From: Viridibacillus soli
GTDB taxonomy: Bacteria; Bacillota; Bacilli; Bacillales_A; Planococcaceae
NCBI RefSeq assembly: GCF_016612995.1
Contig: NZ_JAEOAH010000012.1
Coordinates: 1 to 64,000 of the forward strand
Length of the DNA stretch: 64,000 bases
Direction: 5' to 3'
Part shown: piece by piece, positions 15,761 through 27,321 of the stretch
Layout: every line of letters starts with the position of its first letter
Position numbering within the stretch: the first letter of the stretch is position 1
Made by a program: the position numbers and the translations under genes
Notes under the pieces: generated by a model
The model's input: the letters and a program-made list of their open reading frames with translations, nothing else
Database searches by the model: none
What the model was told of the DNA's origin: nothing

Positions 15761-16312
15761 TTATAAAATAACTTTTGCACCAAGCGTGTTTTTGAAGTGG
15801 TTCAAAGCCCATTCATGACCTTTTTCGTCAAAGCTTGCAACACCTTTTTCATAGACAAAAGTTTGAATACCTTTGTTATAAGCATCCACTGCAGTATGTA
15901 GTACACAAATGTCCGTGCAAACACCGACTAAGTGTATCTCACATATGCCTCTTTCACCTAAAAGTTGCTCCAAGTTCGTCCCTGCAAATGAGCTGTAGCG
16001 TGTTTTATCCATCCATCGCACATTGCTCAGATGTTGATTTTCTTTGTAAAGAATTTGTAATGATCCGAAAAGTTCTCTTCCATCAGTATCTCGAATATTA
16101 TGAGGAGGGAACAGTTTAGACTCGGGATGATAAGAATCATTTATCTCATGTAAGTCACAAGCAAATACGACGAGCTCATCTTCTTGTATAAATTGTTCTG
16201 TTAACGATGCAATGGTTTGTTCTATCGCTTGCCCTGGCTTGCCGCAAGTTAATGCTCCGTGATCCGCCACAAAATCATTCGTATAATCGATTACTAATAA
16301 TGCTTTCTTCAT
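15761..16312 (-). CDS. pncA: Nicotinamidase, isochorismatase-like hydrolase
   Basis: Cytoplasmic enzyme converting nicotinamide to nicotinate for NAD salvage. In the 183 residues the triad is visible: Asp9 (VIDYTND), Lys103 (MDKTRYSSF) and Cys136 (VCTDICVLHTA), with metal ligands Asp53, His55 (CDLHE) and His71. The closing segment FDEKGHEWALNHFKNTLGA matches the Bacillus PncA type. I start at ATG 16312, ten bases after GGGGG; an upstream in-frame ATG at 16375 would add 21 atypical residues. Confidence 0.92.
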   Translation of the reverse strand: MKKALLVIDYTNDFVADHGALTCGKPGQAIEQTIASLTEQFIQEDELVVFACDLHEINDSYHPESKLFPPHNIRDTDGRELFGSLQILYKENQHLSNVRWMDKTRYSSFAGTNLEQLLGERGICEIHLVGVCTDICVLHTAVDAYNKGIQTFVYEKGVASFDEKGHEWALNHFKNTLGAKVIL

Positions 16313-16462
16313 ATTAGAATAACCCCCTACAGTGTCTTTACATATATCATTACACATAGAGGGGGGAGTTGTCATATAAAAAAATTAAAACTTACCTGTG
16401 CAAATTTTTTGCAAATTTAGTTACAGGTGATTATAATATGAAAAAAGAAGGGGGAAGTGCTT

Positions 16463-16570
16463 ATGGATCGTGTTTTAATGAAAAAGTTTAACAAACAAGC
16501 TTTAGTATTTGTTGTTATTCACACTATTTTCTTCTTAAATCTTGCAGTGGATTTATTTGAAATCCGTTAG
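16463..16570 (+). CDS. Small single-helix membrane peptide
   Basis: A 35-residue frame after an excellent AAGGGGGAAG site. It has a basic N-terminus (MDRVLMKKFNKQ) and one hydrophobic helix (ALVFVVIHTIFFLNLAVDLF). No family is recognised. The strong ribosome binding site and the terminator-like hairpin 34 bases downstream support a real small gene. Confidence 0.6.
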   Translation: MDRVLMKKFNKQALVFVVIHTIFFLNLAVDLFEIR

Positions 16571-16603
16571 CCTTACTAAAATTGAAAAATTATATGCTTA
16601 TTG

Positions 16604-16673
16604 AAATGCCCTTTTAGGCGGAAAAGTTAAACATCATTGACAGATGGATTTCTCGCTTAAAAGGGTATTTTTC
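16604..16673 (+). terminator. Terminator after the small peptide gene
   Basis: ATGCCCTTTTA-GCG pairs with CGC-TAAAAGGGTAT, followed by TTTTT. The loop is long (about 35 bases). Confidence 0.65.
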
Positions 16674-16711
16674 GTTATTAAGATAAAGAAATGCAGATGG
16701 GGTGTGAGGCA

Positions 16712-17887
16712 ATGCAAACGTTTAAACGAGCCTTTGAACATTTAGAGTGTCCATTTGCATGGCTTGATCTAAATGCATTGGATGCCAATATCGATTTTAT
16801 AAATCAACATGCAAATGGTAAGAACATTCGCATCGCTACAAAATCAATTCGGTCAAAATCACTCCTTACGTACATTTCATCAAAATTACATTCTTTTTCA
16901 GGGTGGATGACGTTTACTGCTGAAGAGACACTGTATTTGCTAGAGGAAGGGCATGATCATTTTCTCATTGGCTATCCAGTAATGGAGCCTAAGGGGGGAA
17001 GAGAGCTTGCTAAGTACGTGAAAGAGGGCAAGGATATTACCTTTATGGTAGATGATGTACGGCATATTCAATTCTTACAGGACATAGCAAGTGAATATGA
17101 CACGACTTTACATATTTGTATCGATATTAATCTGTCGATGAAAACGCCGTTTATTTATTTTGGTACGAGGCGTTCTTCATTAGATTCTTTAGAATCACTT
17201 GCTAATTTATTAGCCCAGCTGACACAGTTTTCGAATATTTTAGTAAAGGGTTTAATGGGCTATGAGGCGCAAATTGCTGGGGTTGGGGATAAACCGTTTC
17301 GTAAATGGCAAACGCCGATGATTCGTTTTTTGAAAAATAGCTCTAAGAAAAAGGTATCAGCTTTTCGTAAACAAGCTGTAGCAGACATTAGGCAGCGCTT
17401 TTCTACATTGGAAATTGTGAATGGAGGGGGCTCTGGCAGTTTGCTCTATACGGCTGCCGAGGAGGAAGTGACAGAGGTGACGATAGGCTCAGCATTTTTT
17501 GCGCCAGCGTTGTTTGATCATTATCATACATTGCATCTACAGCCAGCAGCAGGATTTGCACTACGTGTTACACGAAATCCAGCGTCGAATATAATTGTTT
17601 GTCACGGCGGAGGATATATTGCCTCTGGAGCAGTAGGGAAGGACAAACAGCCTGTACCATATGAACAACATAGTTATGAATATTATGATTTAGAAGGTGC
17701 AGGTGAAGTGCAAACGCCCCTTCATGTTCGTAGTGGCCTTCATGTGAATATTGGAGATACGGTTTATTTTCGTCATGCAAAGGCGGGGGAGCTCTGTGAA
17801 CGCTTTCTCCGGCTTGAAGCCAAAAGAGGAGATCAATATATTGATAGTTTCATGACATACAGGGGGGAAGGTAAATGTTTTCTGTAA
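16712..17887 (+). CDS. PLP-dependent amino acid deaminase/aldolase, D-threonine aldolase-like (fold type III)
   Basis: A 391-residue alanine-racemase-like TIM barrel plus beta domain. The PLP lysine is expected in RIATKSIRSK near residue 42, and the phosphate-binding glycines in EIVNGGGSGS. A metal-binding His/Cys pair typical of D-threonine aldolases may lie in the C-terminal domain (HGGGYIASG). Reactions in this group are D-amino acid aldol cleavage or deamination, and the substrate is unknown. ATG 16712 follows GGGGTGTGAGG. It overlaps the flavoprotein gene by 13 bases, so the two are translationally coupled. Confidence 0.78.
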   Translation: MQTFKRAFEHLECPFAWLDLNALDANIDFINQHANGKNIRIATKSIRSKSLLTYISSKLHSFSGWMTFTAEETLYLLEEGHDHFLIGYPVMEPKGGRELAKYVKEGKDITFMVDDVRHIQFLQDIASEYDTTLHICIDINLSMKTPFIYFGTRRSSLDSLESLANLLAQLTQFSNILVKGLMGYEAQIAGVGDKPFRKWQTPMIRFLKNSSKKKVSAFRKQAVADIRQRFSTLEIVNGGGSGSLLYTAAEEEVTEVTIGSAFFAPALFDHYHTLHLQPAAGFALRVTRNPASNIIVCHGGGYIASGAVGKDKQPVPYEQHSYEYYDLEGAGEVQTPLHVRSGLHVNIGDTVYFRHAKAGELCERFLRLEAKRGDQYIDSFMTYRGEGKCFL

Positions 17888-19221
17888 AAGATTGGGTTGA
17901 TAACAAACAGTGGGCAAACTGGGCTGGAAATGTGGTTAGTAAACCGTCAAGCGCCTTATTACCACATTCAACAGAACAGATGGCTTCGATTATTGCAAAA
18001 GCGAATAACAGTGGGCAAACGATACGTGTAACGGGCGCAGCACATTCTTTTAGCCCAGTAGCAAAGCCTGATGACATAGCAGTATCACTACATAATATGC
18101 GTGGCTTAATCGATGTCGATCAGGAATCAGGAGAAGTGACACTTTGGGCAGGTACTTATCTATACGAAATTGGGCCACTGCTAAAGGAGCACGGTTTGGC
18201 GCTACAAAATATGGGGGATATCCAAGCGCAAACGATTGCTGGAGCGGTTTCAACGGGTACACATGGTACAGGTATAACACTTGGTTCTATTTCAAATCAA
18301 GTTGTTGCATGGGGGTTTGTGGACGGTTTAGGGAAATATCATGAGCACCGTAGAGGGGACGATGAACTGTCACAATCCTTACATTTATCGTTAGGTCTCT
18401 TAGGGGTACTCGTCCAGGTAACGATCCAAACTGTGCCGCTCTATAGTTTAAAATGTGAATCCAAGCAAACATTATTAGATGTCGCTTTACAGGACTGGCC
18501 ACAATTGATTCGAGATAATCGTCATTTAGAATGGTTTTATTTCCCAGGTAATGAAAAGATACAAGTGAAGATGATGAATATAGTGCCACTGATGGAGCAA
18601 TCTAAATCATCAAAAGTGATTGAGAGTATCAAATCTCAAGTGGTAGAAAATGGTTTGTTCTATATCATGTCTGAGCTTTGCCGTAAACAGCCAAAAAGAA
18701 CAGCGCTCGTTAGTAAAATTTCTGCATCTAGCGTGCCAAATGGCATTAAAACAGGACTAAGCTATGAAATTTTTCCAACACCTCGCCATGTAAAGTTTTT
18801 AGAAAGTGAATATGCGATCCCACTTGAACATTTTGAAGCTTGTATGGAAGAGATTCATTATATGCTGCAATCACATCCATTTAGGGTGCATTTTCCGATT
18901 GAATGTAGAACGGCAGCAGGGGAGGTGGGCTATTTAAGTCCAACACAAGGGAGGGAGTCGGCGTTTTTAGCATTTCATATGTATAAAGGAATGGATGAAA
19001 AACCTTATTTCAGATGGGTGCAACAATTAATGACGAAGTATAATGGGCGACCTCATTTTGGGAAAGCGAATGCATTAACTTCGGATAGAACGGCTGAACT
19101 GTATCCAGATCTCCCGAAATTTTTGGCGCAGCGTGAAAAAAGTGATCCAAATAACGTGTTCATGACAGCCTATTTTAAAACTTTGTTCAATAGTGTGAAG
19201 TGCAAAAGTATAACCATATGA
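17875..19221 (+). CDS. FAD-linked oxidase, aldonolactone oxidase (ALO/GULO) family
   Basis: A 448-residue flavoprotein. The N-terminal FAD domain shows GAAHSFSPVAKPDD, GDIQAQTIAGAVSTGTHGTG and a LGLLGVLVQVTIQTVPLY segment. The C-terminal ALO domain ends HFGKANAL...DPNNVFMTAYF. The family oxidises aldono-1,4-lactones or sugar alcohols and passes electrons to oxygen. The real substrate here is unknown. The coupling with the PLP enzyme upstream suggests a shared, possibly D-amino-acid or hydroxyl-containing, substrate route. The ATG follows GGGGGGAAGG. Confidence 0.85.
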   Translation: MFSVKDWVDNKQWANWAGNVVSKPSSALLPHSTEQMASIIAKANNSGQTIRVTGAAHSFSPVAKPDDIAVSLHNMRGLIDVDQESGEVTLWAGTYLYEIGPLLKEHGLALQNMGDIQAQTIAGAVSTGTHGTGITLGSISNQVVAWGFVDGLGKYHEHRRGDDELSQSLHLSLGLLGVLVQVTIQTVPLYSLKCESKQTLLDVALQDWPQLIRDNRHLEWFYFPGNEKIQVKMMNIVPLMEQSKSSKVIESIKSQVVENGLFYIMSELCRKQPKRTALVSKISASSVPNGIKTGLSYEIFPTPRHVKFLESEYAIPLEHFEACMEEIHYMLQSHPFRVHFPIECRTAAGEVGYLSPTQGRESAFLAFHMYKGMDEKPYFRWVQQLMTKYNGRPHFGKANALTSDRTAELYPDLPKFLAQREKSDPNNVFMTAYFKTLFNSVKCKSITI

Positions 19222-19225
19222 CCTC

Positions 19226-19280
19226 AATCACGCTCCATTCCGTTTATGCCATGGCAACGGGATGGAGCGTGATTTTAATT
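19226..19280 (+). terminator. Terminator after the FAD oxidase gene
   Basis: AATCACGCTCCAT..CCGT pairs with ACGG..ATGGAGCGTGATT, followed by TTAATTT. A very stable stem. Confidence 0.9.
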
Positions 19281-19299
19281 TAATTTATGCTAATTTATA

Positions 19300-19314
19300 A
19301 ATTTTCTAAAAATT
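19300..19314. promoter_or_regulatory. CodY-like box upstream of the ilv-leu operon
   Basis: AATTTTCTAAAAATT matches the CodY consensus AATTTTCWGAAAATT at 14 of 15 positions. It lies about 105 bases upstream of the -35 of ilvE. CodY represses branched-chain amino acid genes when isoleucine, leucine, valine and GTP are abundant. Confidence 0.65.
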
Positions 19315-19418
19315 TATAAATTTGTACATAATTCAGCTAAAACCAAACTAGAAGGGAATGAAAACGCATACAAGAGTAATTGACTATTCTAAATTGATAA
19401 ACAATTCAAAAAATAAGG

Positions 19419-19447
19419 TTGACGTACTTCAAAATACGTACTATGAT
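19419..19447 (+). promoter_or_regulatory. SigmaA-type promoter of the ilv-leu operon
   Basis: TTGACG at 19419-19424 and TATGAT at 19442-19447 are separated by 17 bases. The ilvE start follows about 70 bases downstream of the -10. Confidence 0.8.
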
Positions 19448-19520
19448 AGCAACAATTTAATAAAACGTTTGAAGTAAAATTCACAAACGTGACAATGTTA
19501 TTAAGGAAAGAGTGATAAGT

Positions 19521-20420
19521 ATGGAAGAACAGTTAATTTATCTCGATGGAGATTTTGTTAAGAAGGAAGATGCGAAAGTATCAGTTTATGACCATGGCTT
19601 TTTATATGGTGACGGAGTATTTGAAGGTATTCGAGCATATAACGGAAATGTTTTTCGTTTAGAAGAGCATTTGGTGCGACTCTACGAATCAGCAAAATCC
19701 ATTTTACTTGAAATTCCATACACTATCGAAGAAATGACCGATGTAGTGAAACAAACTTTACGAGTAAACTCACTACAGAGTGCTTATATCCGCTTAATCG
19801 TTTCACGCGGTGTTGGGAACTTAGGGATTGATCCTAGAAGTTGTAAAGGCGCAAGCGTAATTGCCATAGCTGAACCTTTATCTTTATTCCCAGCAGAACT
19901 TTACGAAACAGGTATTGAAATTGTATCAGCTTCAAGCCGTCGTAACCGTTCAGATGTTTTAAGCCCAAAAACAAAATCATTGAACTATTTAAATAATATT
20001 TTAGTTAAAATCGAAGCAAACCTTGCAGGTGTTCCTGAAGCGTTAATGATGAATGCAGACGGTTATGTTGCAGAAGGCTCAAGCGATAATATCTTTATCG
20101 TAAAAGATAATAAGTTAATCACACCACCAGGTTATATCGGTGCTCTAGAAGGTATTACACGTAATGCTATCCTAGAAGTAGCGAAAGAAAGAGGTTATGA
20201 AGCGGTTGAAGGAGTTTTCACTCGACATGATGTCTATGTAGCTGACGAAGTATTTTTAACTGGTACGGCTGCTGAAGTAATCGGCGTAGTGAAAGTAGAC
20301 GGTCGTGTTATTGGAGAGGGCATCCCAGGTAAAGTGACAAACGACATTTTAGAAGGTTTCCGTTCAATTGTTAATAATGATGGTGTTAAAGTTTACGAAG
20401 AAAATACGACAACAGCTTGA
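19521..20420 (+). CDS. ilvE: Branched-chain amino acid aminotransferase
   Basis: PLP fold-IV transaminase that makes or degrades valine, leucine and isoleucine with 2-oxoglutarate/glutamate. Its 299 residues show VYDHGFLYGDGVFEGIRAYNG, the PLP lysine Lys152 in TKSLNYLNN, and EGSSDNIFIV plus EVFLTGTAAEV. I choose ATG 19521, ten bases after AAGGAAAGAG, over GTG 19512. It is the first gene of the operon; ilvD starts 15 bases after its stop. Confidence 0.93.
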   Translation: MEEQLIYLDGDFVKKEDAKVSVYDHGFLYGDGVFEGIRAYNGNVFRLEEHLVRLYESAKSILLEIPYTIEEMTDVVKQTLRVNSLQSAYIRLIVSRGVGNLGIDPRSCKGASVIAIAEPLSLFPAELYETGIEIVSASSRRNRSDVLSPKTKSLNYLNNILVKIEANLAGVPEALMMNADGYVAEGSSDNIFIVKDNKLITPPGYIGALEGITRNAILEVAKERGYEAVEGVFTRHDVYVADEVFLTGTAAEVIGVVKVDGRVIGEGIPGKVTNDILEGFRSIVNNDGVKVYEENTTTA

Positions 20421-20435
20421 TTAGGGGCGTTTTAA

Positions 20436-22103
20436 ATGAGAAGTGACATGATAAAAAAGGGAGTCGATCGTGCTCCGCATAGAAGTTTGTTATATGCAAC
20501 AGGCGTTAAAACAAAAGATTTAGATAAACCGTTTATCGGTGTTTGTAACTCATATATTGATATTATTCCAGGTCATGTTCATCTTCAACAATTTGCACAA
20601 GTCGTAAAGGAAGCGATTCGAGAAGCAGGCGGTATTCCATTCGAATTCAATACAATCGGTGTGGATGATGGCATTGCTATGGGGCATATCGGGATGCGTT
20701 ATTCATTACCAAGCCGTGAACTGATTGCAGATTCTGCGGAAACTGTTATAAATGCTCACTGGTTTGACGGCGTATTCTACATTCCAAACTGCGACAAAAT
20801 CACACCAGGTATGCTGATGGCAGCTGTTCGTACGAATGTTCCTTCCGTTTTCGTCTCAGGAGGACCAATGGAAGCGGGTGTTTCATCAACTGGTGAACAG
20901 CTCTCATTAACATCAGTATTTGAAGGCGTTGGCGCATATAAAAGCGGTCAAATGACAGCTGAACAATTGAAAGACATTGAAGATAATGCTTGCCCGACTT
21001 GTGGCTCATGTTCAGGAATGTTCACAGCTAACTCTATGAACTCTCTTATGGAAATGCTAGGCATGGCTCTACCAGGGAACGGCACAATCTTAGCAACATC
21101 GGATGCACGTCATCAATTAATTAAAGACGCAGCAAAACATTTAGTCCAAATGATAAAAGATGATGTGAAACCACGCGATATTATTACAAAAGAAACAATC
21201 GATGATGCCTTTGCATTAGATATGGCAATGGGTGGATCGACAAACACAGTTCTACATACATTGGCAATCGCTCATGAAGCAGAGATTGACTACAATATTG
21301 AAGATATTAATAAGGTAGCAGAACGTGTTCCTTATTTATCGAAAATTATGCCAGCATCTAATTATTCAATGCACGATGTTCATCTTGCAGGTGGCGTTAG
21401 TGCTATCGTCAATGAACTTTGTAAAATTGATGGTGCGATTCATAAAGACCGTATTACCATTAGCGGTAAAACAATTGCTGAAGATGTAGCAGGATATGAA
21501 ATTACAAATACTGAAGTCATACGTACAAAAGATAATCCATACAGTCCAGTAGGCGGTTTATCCGTACTATTCGGTAATATTGCTCCAGAAGGCGCTGTTA
21601 TTAAAGTAGGTGCTGTTGATCCTTCAATTAAAGACTTCACAGGCGAAGCAATCGTCTTTGATTCTCAAGAGGAAGCACAAGAAAACATTGATAATGGGAC
21701 GGTTGGAGCAGGTCACGTCGTTGTCATTCGTTATGAAGGACCAAAAGGCGGACCAGGAATGCCTGAAATGCTCGCACCAACATCTGCTATTATGGGACGC
21801 GGTTTAGGCAAAGAAGTAGCGCTCATTACAGATGGGCGATTCTCAGGTGCCTCAAGAGGTATCTCAATAGGACATATTTCTCCTGAAGCTGCTGATGGTG
21901 GTCCAATTGCGTTAGTTGAAAACGGAGATATAATTTCTATTAATCTAAAAAATCGTACGATTGAATTACAAGTTTCTACTGAAATTCTAGCTGAAAGAAA
22001 GCAAAACTTAAAACCATTCGAACCGAAGATTAAAAAAGGTTATTTAGCAAGATATTCTAAACTCGTTACATCCGCTTCGACTGGTGGCGTGTTGAAAATT
22101 TAG
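20436..22103 (+). CDS. ilvD: Dihydroxy-acid dehydratase
   Basis: Iron-sulfur enzyme converting 2,3-dihydroxy-3-methylvalerate or -isovalerate to the 2-oxo acids for isoleucine and valine. At 555 residues it has the normal length. The IlvD/Edd cysteines appear in [10 protein letters not shown] and [18 protein letters not shown], and the C-terminal [14 protein letters not shown] and [10 protein letters not shown] motifs are intact. AGGGGC precedes the ATG. The T-box element begins about 20 bases after its stop, so ilvD is the last gene upstream of the attenuator. Confidence 0.95.
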   Translation: MRSDMIKKGVDRAPHRSLLYATGVKTKDLDKPFIGVCNSYIDIIPGHVHLQQFAQVVKEAIREAGGIPFEFNTIGVDDGIAMGHIGMRYSLPSRELIADSAETVINAHWFDGVFYIPNCDKITPGMLMAAVRTNVPSVFVSGGPMEAGVSSTGEQLSLTSVFEGVGAYKSGQMTAEQLKDIEDNACPTCGSCSGMFTANSMNSLMEMLGMALPGNGTILATSDARHQLIKDAAKHLVQMIKDDVKPRDIITKETIDDAFALDMAMGGSTNTVLHTLAIAHEAEIDYNIEDINKVAERVPYLSKIMPASNYSMHDVHLAGGVSAIVNELCKIDGAIHKDRITISGKTIAEDVAGYEITNTEVIRTKDNPYSPVGGLSVLFGNIAPEGAVIKVGAVDPSIKDFTGEAIVFDSQEEAQENIDNGTVGAGHVVVIRYEGPKGGPGMPEMLAPTSAIMGRGLGKEVALITDGRFSGASRGISIGHISPEAADGGPIALVENGDIISINLKNRTIELQVSTEILAERKQNLKPFEPKIKKGYLARYSKLVTSASTGGVLKI

Positions 22104-22119
22104 TTTCACAATCAAATAA

Positions 22120-22412
22120 TTAAATCGTTGATGAGGTTAAAGGTTATAGATTTTTGTATTCACAGAGAGCCGGTAGTGCTGGGAGCCGGCAATACAACTA
22201 TATCCGACATCCCCTCGGAGTGGGTTGCTAAACACGCAAGTAATTAGGTAACCTCGGGTACAACCAATTGTGCTCGTTAGATAAAGAATAGACTCGTCTA
22301 TTCAAGAGGTAGTCTTTTGACTATGAACAAGGGTGGTACCATGAAAAGCTTATTTTCATCCCTACGTAAAGGTTTTCTTTGCGTGCGGAGAAATGAGCTT
22401 TTTTTATATAAA
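22120..22412 (+). promoter_or_regulatory. T-box riboswitch between ilvD and ilvB
   Basis: The element starts with GTTGATGAGG (stem I). It has the distal stem I hairpin AGAGAGCCGGTAGTGCTGG with GAGCCGGC, a CTCGGAGTGGG segment, and the T-box sequence AGGGTGGTACC at 22330-22340. A terminator then competes with the antiterminator. Uncharged cognate tRNA should allow read-through into ilvB and downstream genes. The specifier codon is not certain. ATC (Ile) in CTATATCCGACATCC is a candidate, and Leu is common for this operon. Confidence 0.93.
22341..22412 (+). terminator. T-box-controlled terminator
   Basis: AAAAGCTTATTTTCATCC pairs with GGAGAAATGAGCTTTT, followed by further Ts. Its 5' arm overlaps the T-box antiterminator region. 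Confidence 0.85.
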
Positions 22413-22433
22413 TTTTCAGGGGGGAGTTATATG

Positions 22434-24188
22434 ATGAATGCACAAGTTCAACTAAAGAACAGAGCGTTAGCACCAAAAGGGTCTGAAGAAGGTACTAAAC
22501 CTAAACAGAATGGTGCGGCATTATTTATTGAATCATTGAAGAAACAAAATGTTGAAATTATTTTCGGATATCCAGGTGGTGCTGTCTTACCTATATATGA
22601 CGCACTTTACCAAAATCCAGTGAAACATATTCTCGCTAGACATGAACAAGGCGCTATTCACGCAGCTGAAGGATATGCTCGTGTATCAGGTAAACCAGGT
22701 GTAGTAATTGCGACTTCAGGACCGGGGGCTACAAACCTTGTCACGGGTATTACAGATGCTATGATGGATTCTTTACCACTTGTTGTCTTTACAGGACAGG
22801 TTGCAACGACTGTAGTTGGAACGGACGCTTTCCAAGAAGCTGATATCGTTGGAATTACACAACCAATTACTAAGCACAACTATCAAGTGAAGAACATCAA
22901 TGATATCCCAAGAATCGTTAAGGAAGCATTTCATATTGCTTCAACTGGCCGTAAAGGACCGGTACTAGTAGATATTCCAAAAGATATCGCAAATACCATC
23001 TTTGAATCAGAAGTGGATGATGATGCACCCATCAATTTACCGGGTTATCAGCCAACATTACATCCGAACTTTTTACAAATTCAAAAAGCTATAAAGGCAA
23101 TTGCTGAATCAAAACAACCTTTAATTTTAGCTGGTGCAGGTATTCTTGCAGCTGATGCATCCGCTGAATTAACTGAATTTGCTGAAAAGCAAAATATTCC
23201 GGTAACGAATACTCTGCTTGGACTTGGCAGTATTAATGGTGAACACGAGCTCTTCCTAGGAATGGCAGGTATGCACGGTACGTTTACGTCGAATATGGCG
23301 ATTAGCAACTGTGATTTACTTATCAATATAGGAGCTCGCTTCGATGATCGTCTAACTGGCAATCTAAGCAAATTCGCTCAAAAAGCGAAAATTATTCATA
23401 TCGATATCGATCCAGCTGAAATTGGCAAAAACGTACCGACGGATATCCCGATCGTTGCGGATGCGAAAGAAGCATTAAAAGCACTATTAAAACATTCAAT
23501 TGAGGCACCTGATACGAAGCTTTGGCATGAGTATTTGTCTGAATGTCTTGCAGAATATCCTTTATGGTACGACGCAAAAGAGCCAGATACAGTTTATCCA
23601 CAACAAGCTGTTGAGCTAATCCACCGTATTACAAATGGTGAAGCAATCATTACAACAGATGTAGGGCAACATCAAATGTGGACAGCGCAATACTATAAGT
23701 TCAAAAATGAACACAATTGGGTAACATCTGGCGGGCTTGGTACGATGGGCTTTGGTTTCCCAGCAGCAATTGGAGCTCAATTTGCAAAACCTGAACAAAG
23801 AGTTATTTCTATTGTAGGGGATGCAGGCTTCCAAATGACTTCTCAAGAACTTGCTTTATTAAAGGAATTCAACCTACCAGTGAAAATTGTTATTTTAAAT
23901 AACAGCTGTCTAGGAATGGTTCGCCAATGGCAAGAGACGTTCTATGAAGAGCGCTATTCATCTTCTTTAATGCCAGTACAGCCAGATTTCGTGAAGCTAG
24001 CTGAAGCATACGGTGTTAAAGGCTACCGCATTAATACAATCCATGAAGCTGAAGAAATACTGACAGAAGCATTATTATCAGATGAACCAGTACTAATCGA
24101 TTGTCGTGTGAAGCAACTTGAAGTAGTAAACCCAATGGTAGCACCAGGTAAAGGGTTGGATGAAATGATTGGGGTGAAAAAAGGATGA
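22434..24188 (+). CDS. ilvB: Acetolactate synthase large subunit
   Basis: Thiamine-diphosphate- and FAD-dependent enzyme, the first common step to valine, leucine and isoleucine. The 584 residues show [15 protein letters not shown], the catalytic Glu in [13 protein letters not shown], and the ThDP motif [18 protein letters not shown] place the start at the second of two adjacent ATGs (22434; the other is 22431), seven bases after GGGGGGAG. The open frame further upstream runs through the T-box and is not coding. Its stop overlaps ilvN by four bases. Confidence 0.95.
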   Translation: MNAQVQLKNRALAPKGSEEGTKPKQNGAALFIESLKKQNVEIIFGYPGGAVLPIYDALYQNPVKHILARHEQGAIHAAEGYARVSGKPGVVIATSGPGATNLVTGITDAMMDSLPLVVFTGQVATTVVGTDAFQEADIVGITQPITKHNYQVKNINDIPRIVKEAFHIASTGRKGPVLVDIPKDIANTIFESEVDDDAPINLPGYQPTLHPNFLQIQKAIKAIAESKQPLILAGAGILAADASAELTEFAEKQNIPVTNTLLGLGSINGEHELFLGMAGMHGTFTSNMAISNCDLLINIGARFDDRLTGNLSKFAQKAKIIHIDIDPAEIGKNVPTDIPIVADAKEALKALLKHSIEAPDTKLWHEYLSECLAEYPLWYDAKEPDTVYPQQAVELIHRITNGEAIITTDVGQHQMWTAQYYKFKNEHNWVTSGGLGTMGFGFPAAIGAQFAKPEQRVISIVGDAGFQMTSQELALLKEFNLPVKIVILNNSCLGMVRQWQETFYEERYSSSLMPVQPDFVKLAEAYGVKGYRINTIHEAEEILTEALLSDEPVLIDCRVKQLEVVNPMVAPGKGLDEMIGVKKG

Positions 24189-24700
24189 AAAGAGTTATAA
24201 CTGTAACTGTGATCAACCAAAGTGGCGTATTAAATCGCGTCACAGGGTTACTTATGAAAAGGCAATTTAACATCGAAAGTATCACGGTTGGTCATACAGA
24301 ACAACCGGATATATCTAAAATGACTTTCATCGTACATGTTGAAGATGAAAACAAAATTGAACAATTGGTCAAACAGCTCTCAAAACAAATTGATGTGATT
24401 AAAGTAAATGACATCACAGATAAATCAATTGTTATACGTGAGCTAGCACTAATTAAAATTGTTGCTCCACCGAATTTGCGCATGGAGATTAATTCAATCG
24501 TCGAACCGTTCCGGGGCTCTATTATTGATATGGGTAAAAATGTTGTAACTTATCAAATCGTAGGGAACCCAGAAAAGATTGACGCGTTTATTGAACTTAT
24601 TCAACCATATGGTATTAAAGAGCTAACACGTACAGGCGTAACAGCATTCGTACGTGATGCACAAGTAAAGCCAACAGCGCAACTTTCGATTTTACAATAG
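24185..24700 (+). CDS. ilvN: Acetolactate synthase small (regulatory) subunit
   Basis: A 171-residue ACT-domain regulator that binds valine and activates IlvB. The N-terminal ACT domain reads [20 protein letters not shown] with [11 protein letters not shown], and the second half has the ALIKI start and GITELTRTG-like [16 protein letters not shown]. The ATGA overlap with ilvB ensures equal translation. ilvC follows after 40 bases. Confidence 0.94.
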   Translation: MKRVITVTVINQSGVLNRVTGLLMKRQFNIESITVGHTEQPDISKMTFIVHVEDENKIEQLVKQLSKQIDVIKVNDITDKSIVIRELALIKIVAPPNLRMEINSIVEPFRGSIIDMGKNVVTYQIVGNPEKIDAFIELIQPYGIKELTRTGVTAFVRDAQVKPTAQLSILQ

Positions 24701-24719
24701 AAATTAAAAAAACTACTAA

Positions 24720-27300
<2,581 letters not shown>

Positions 27301-27321
27301 TTATATAGAGGAGGAGTTTAA

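Noticed and set aside
22317-22430. Open frame extending ilvB upstream by 38 codons
   Set aside because: It runs through the T-box and its terminator, and the ribosome binding site GGGGGGAG lies just before ATG 22431/22434.
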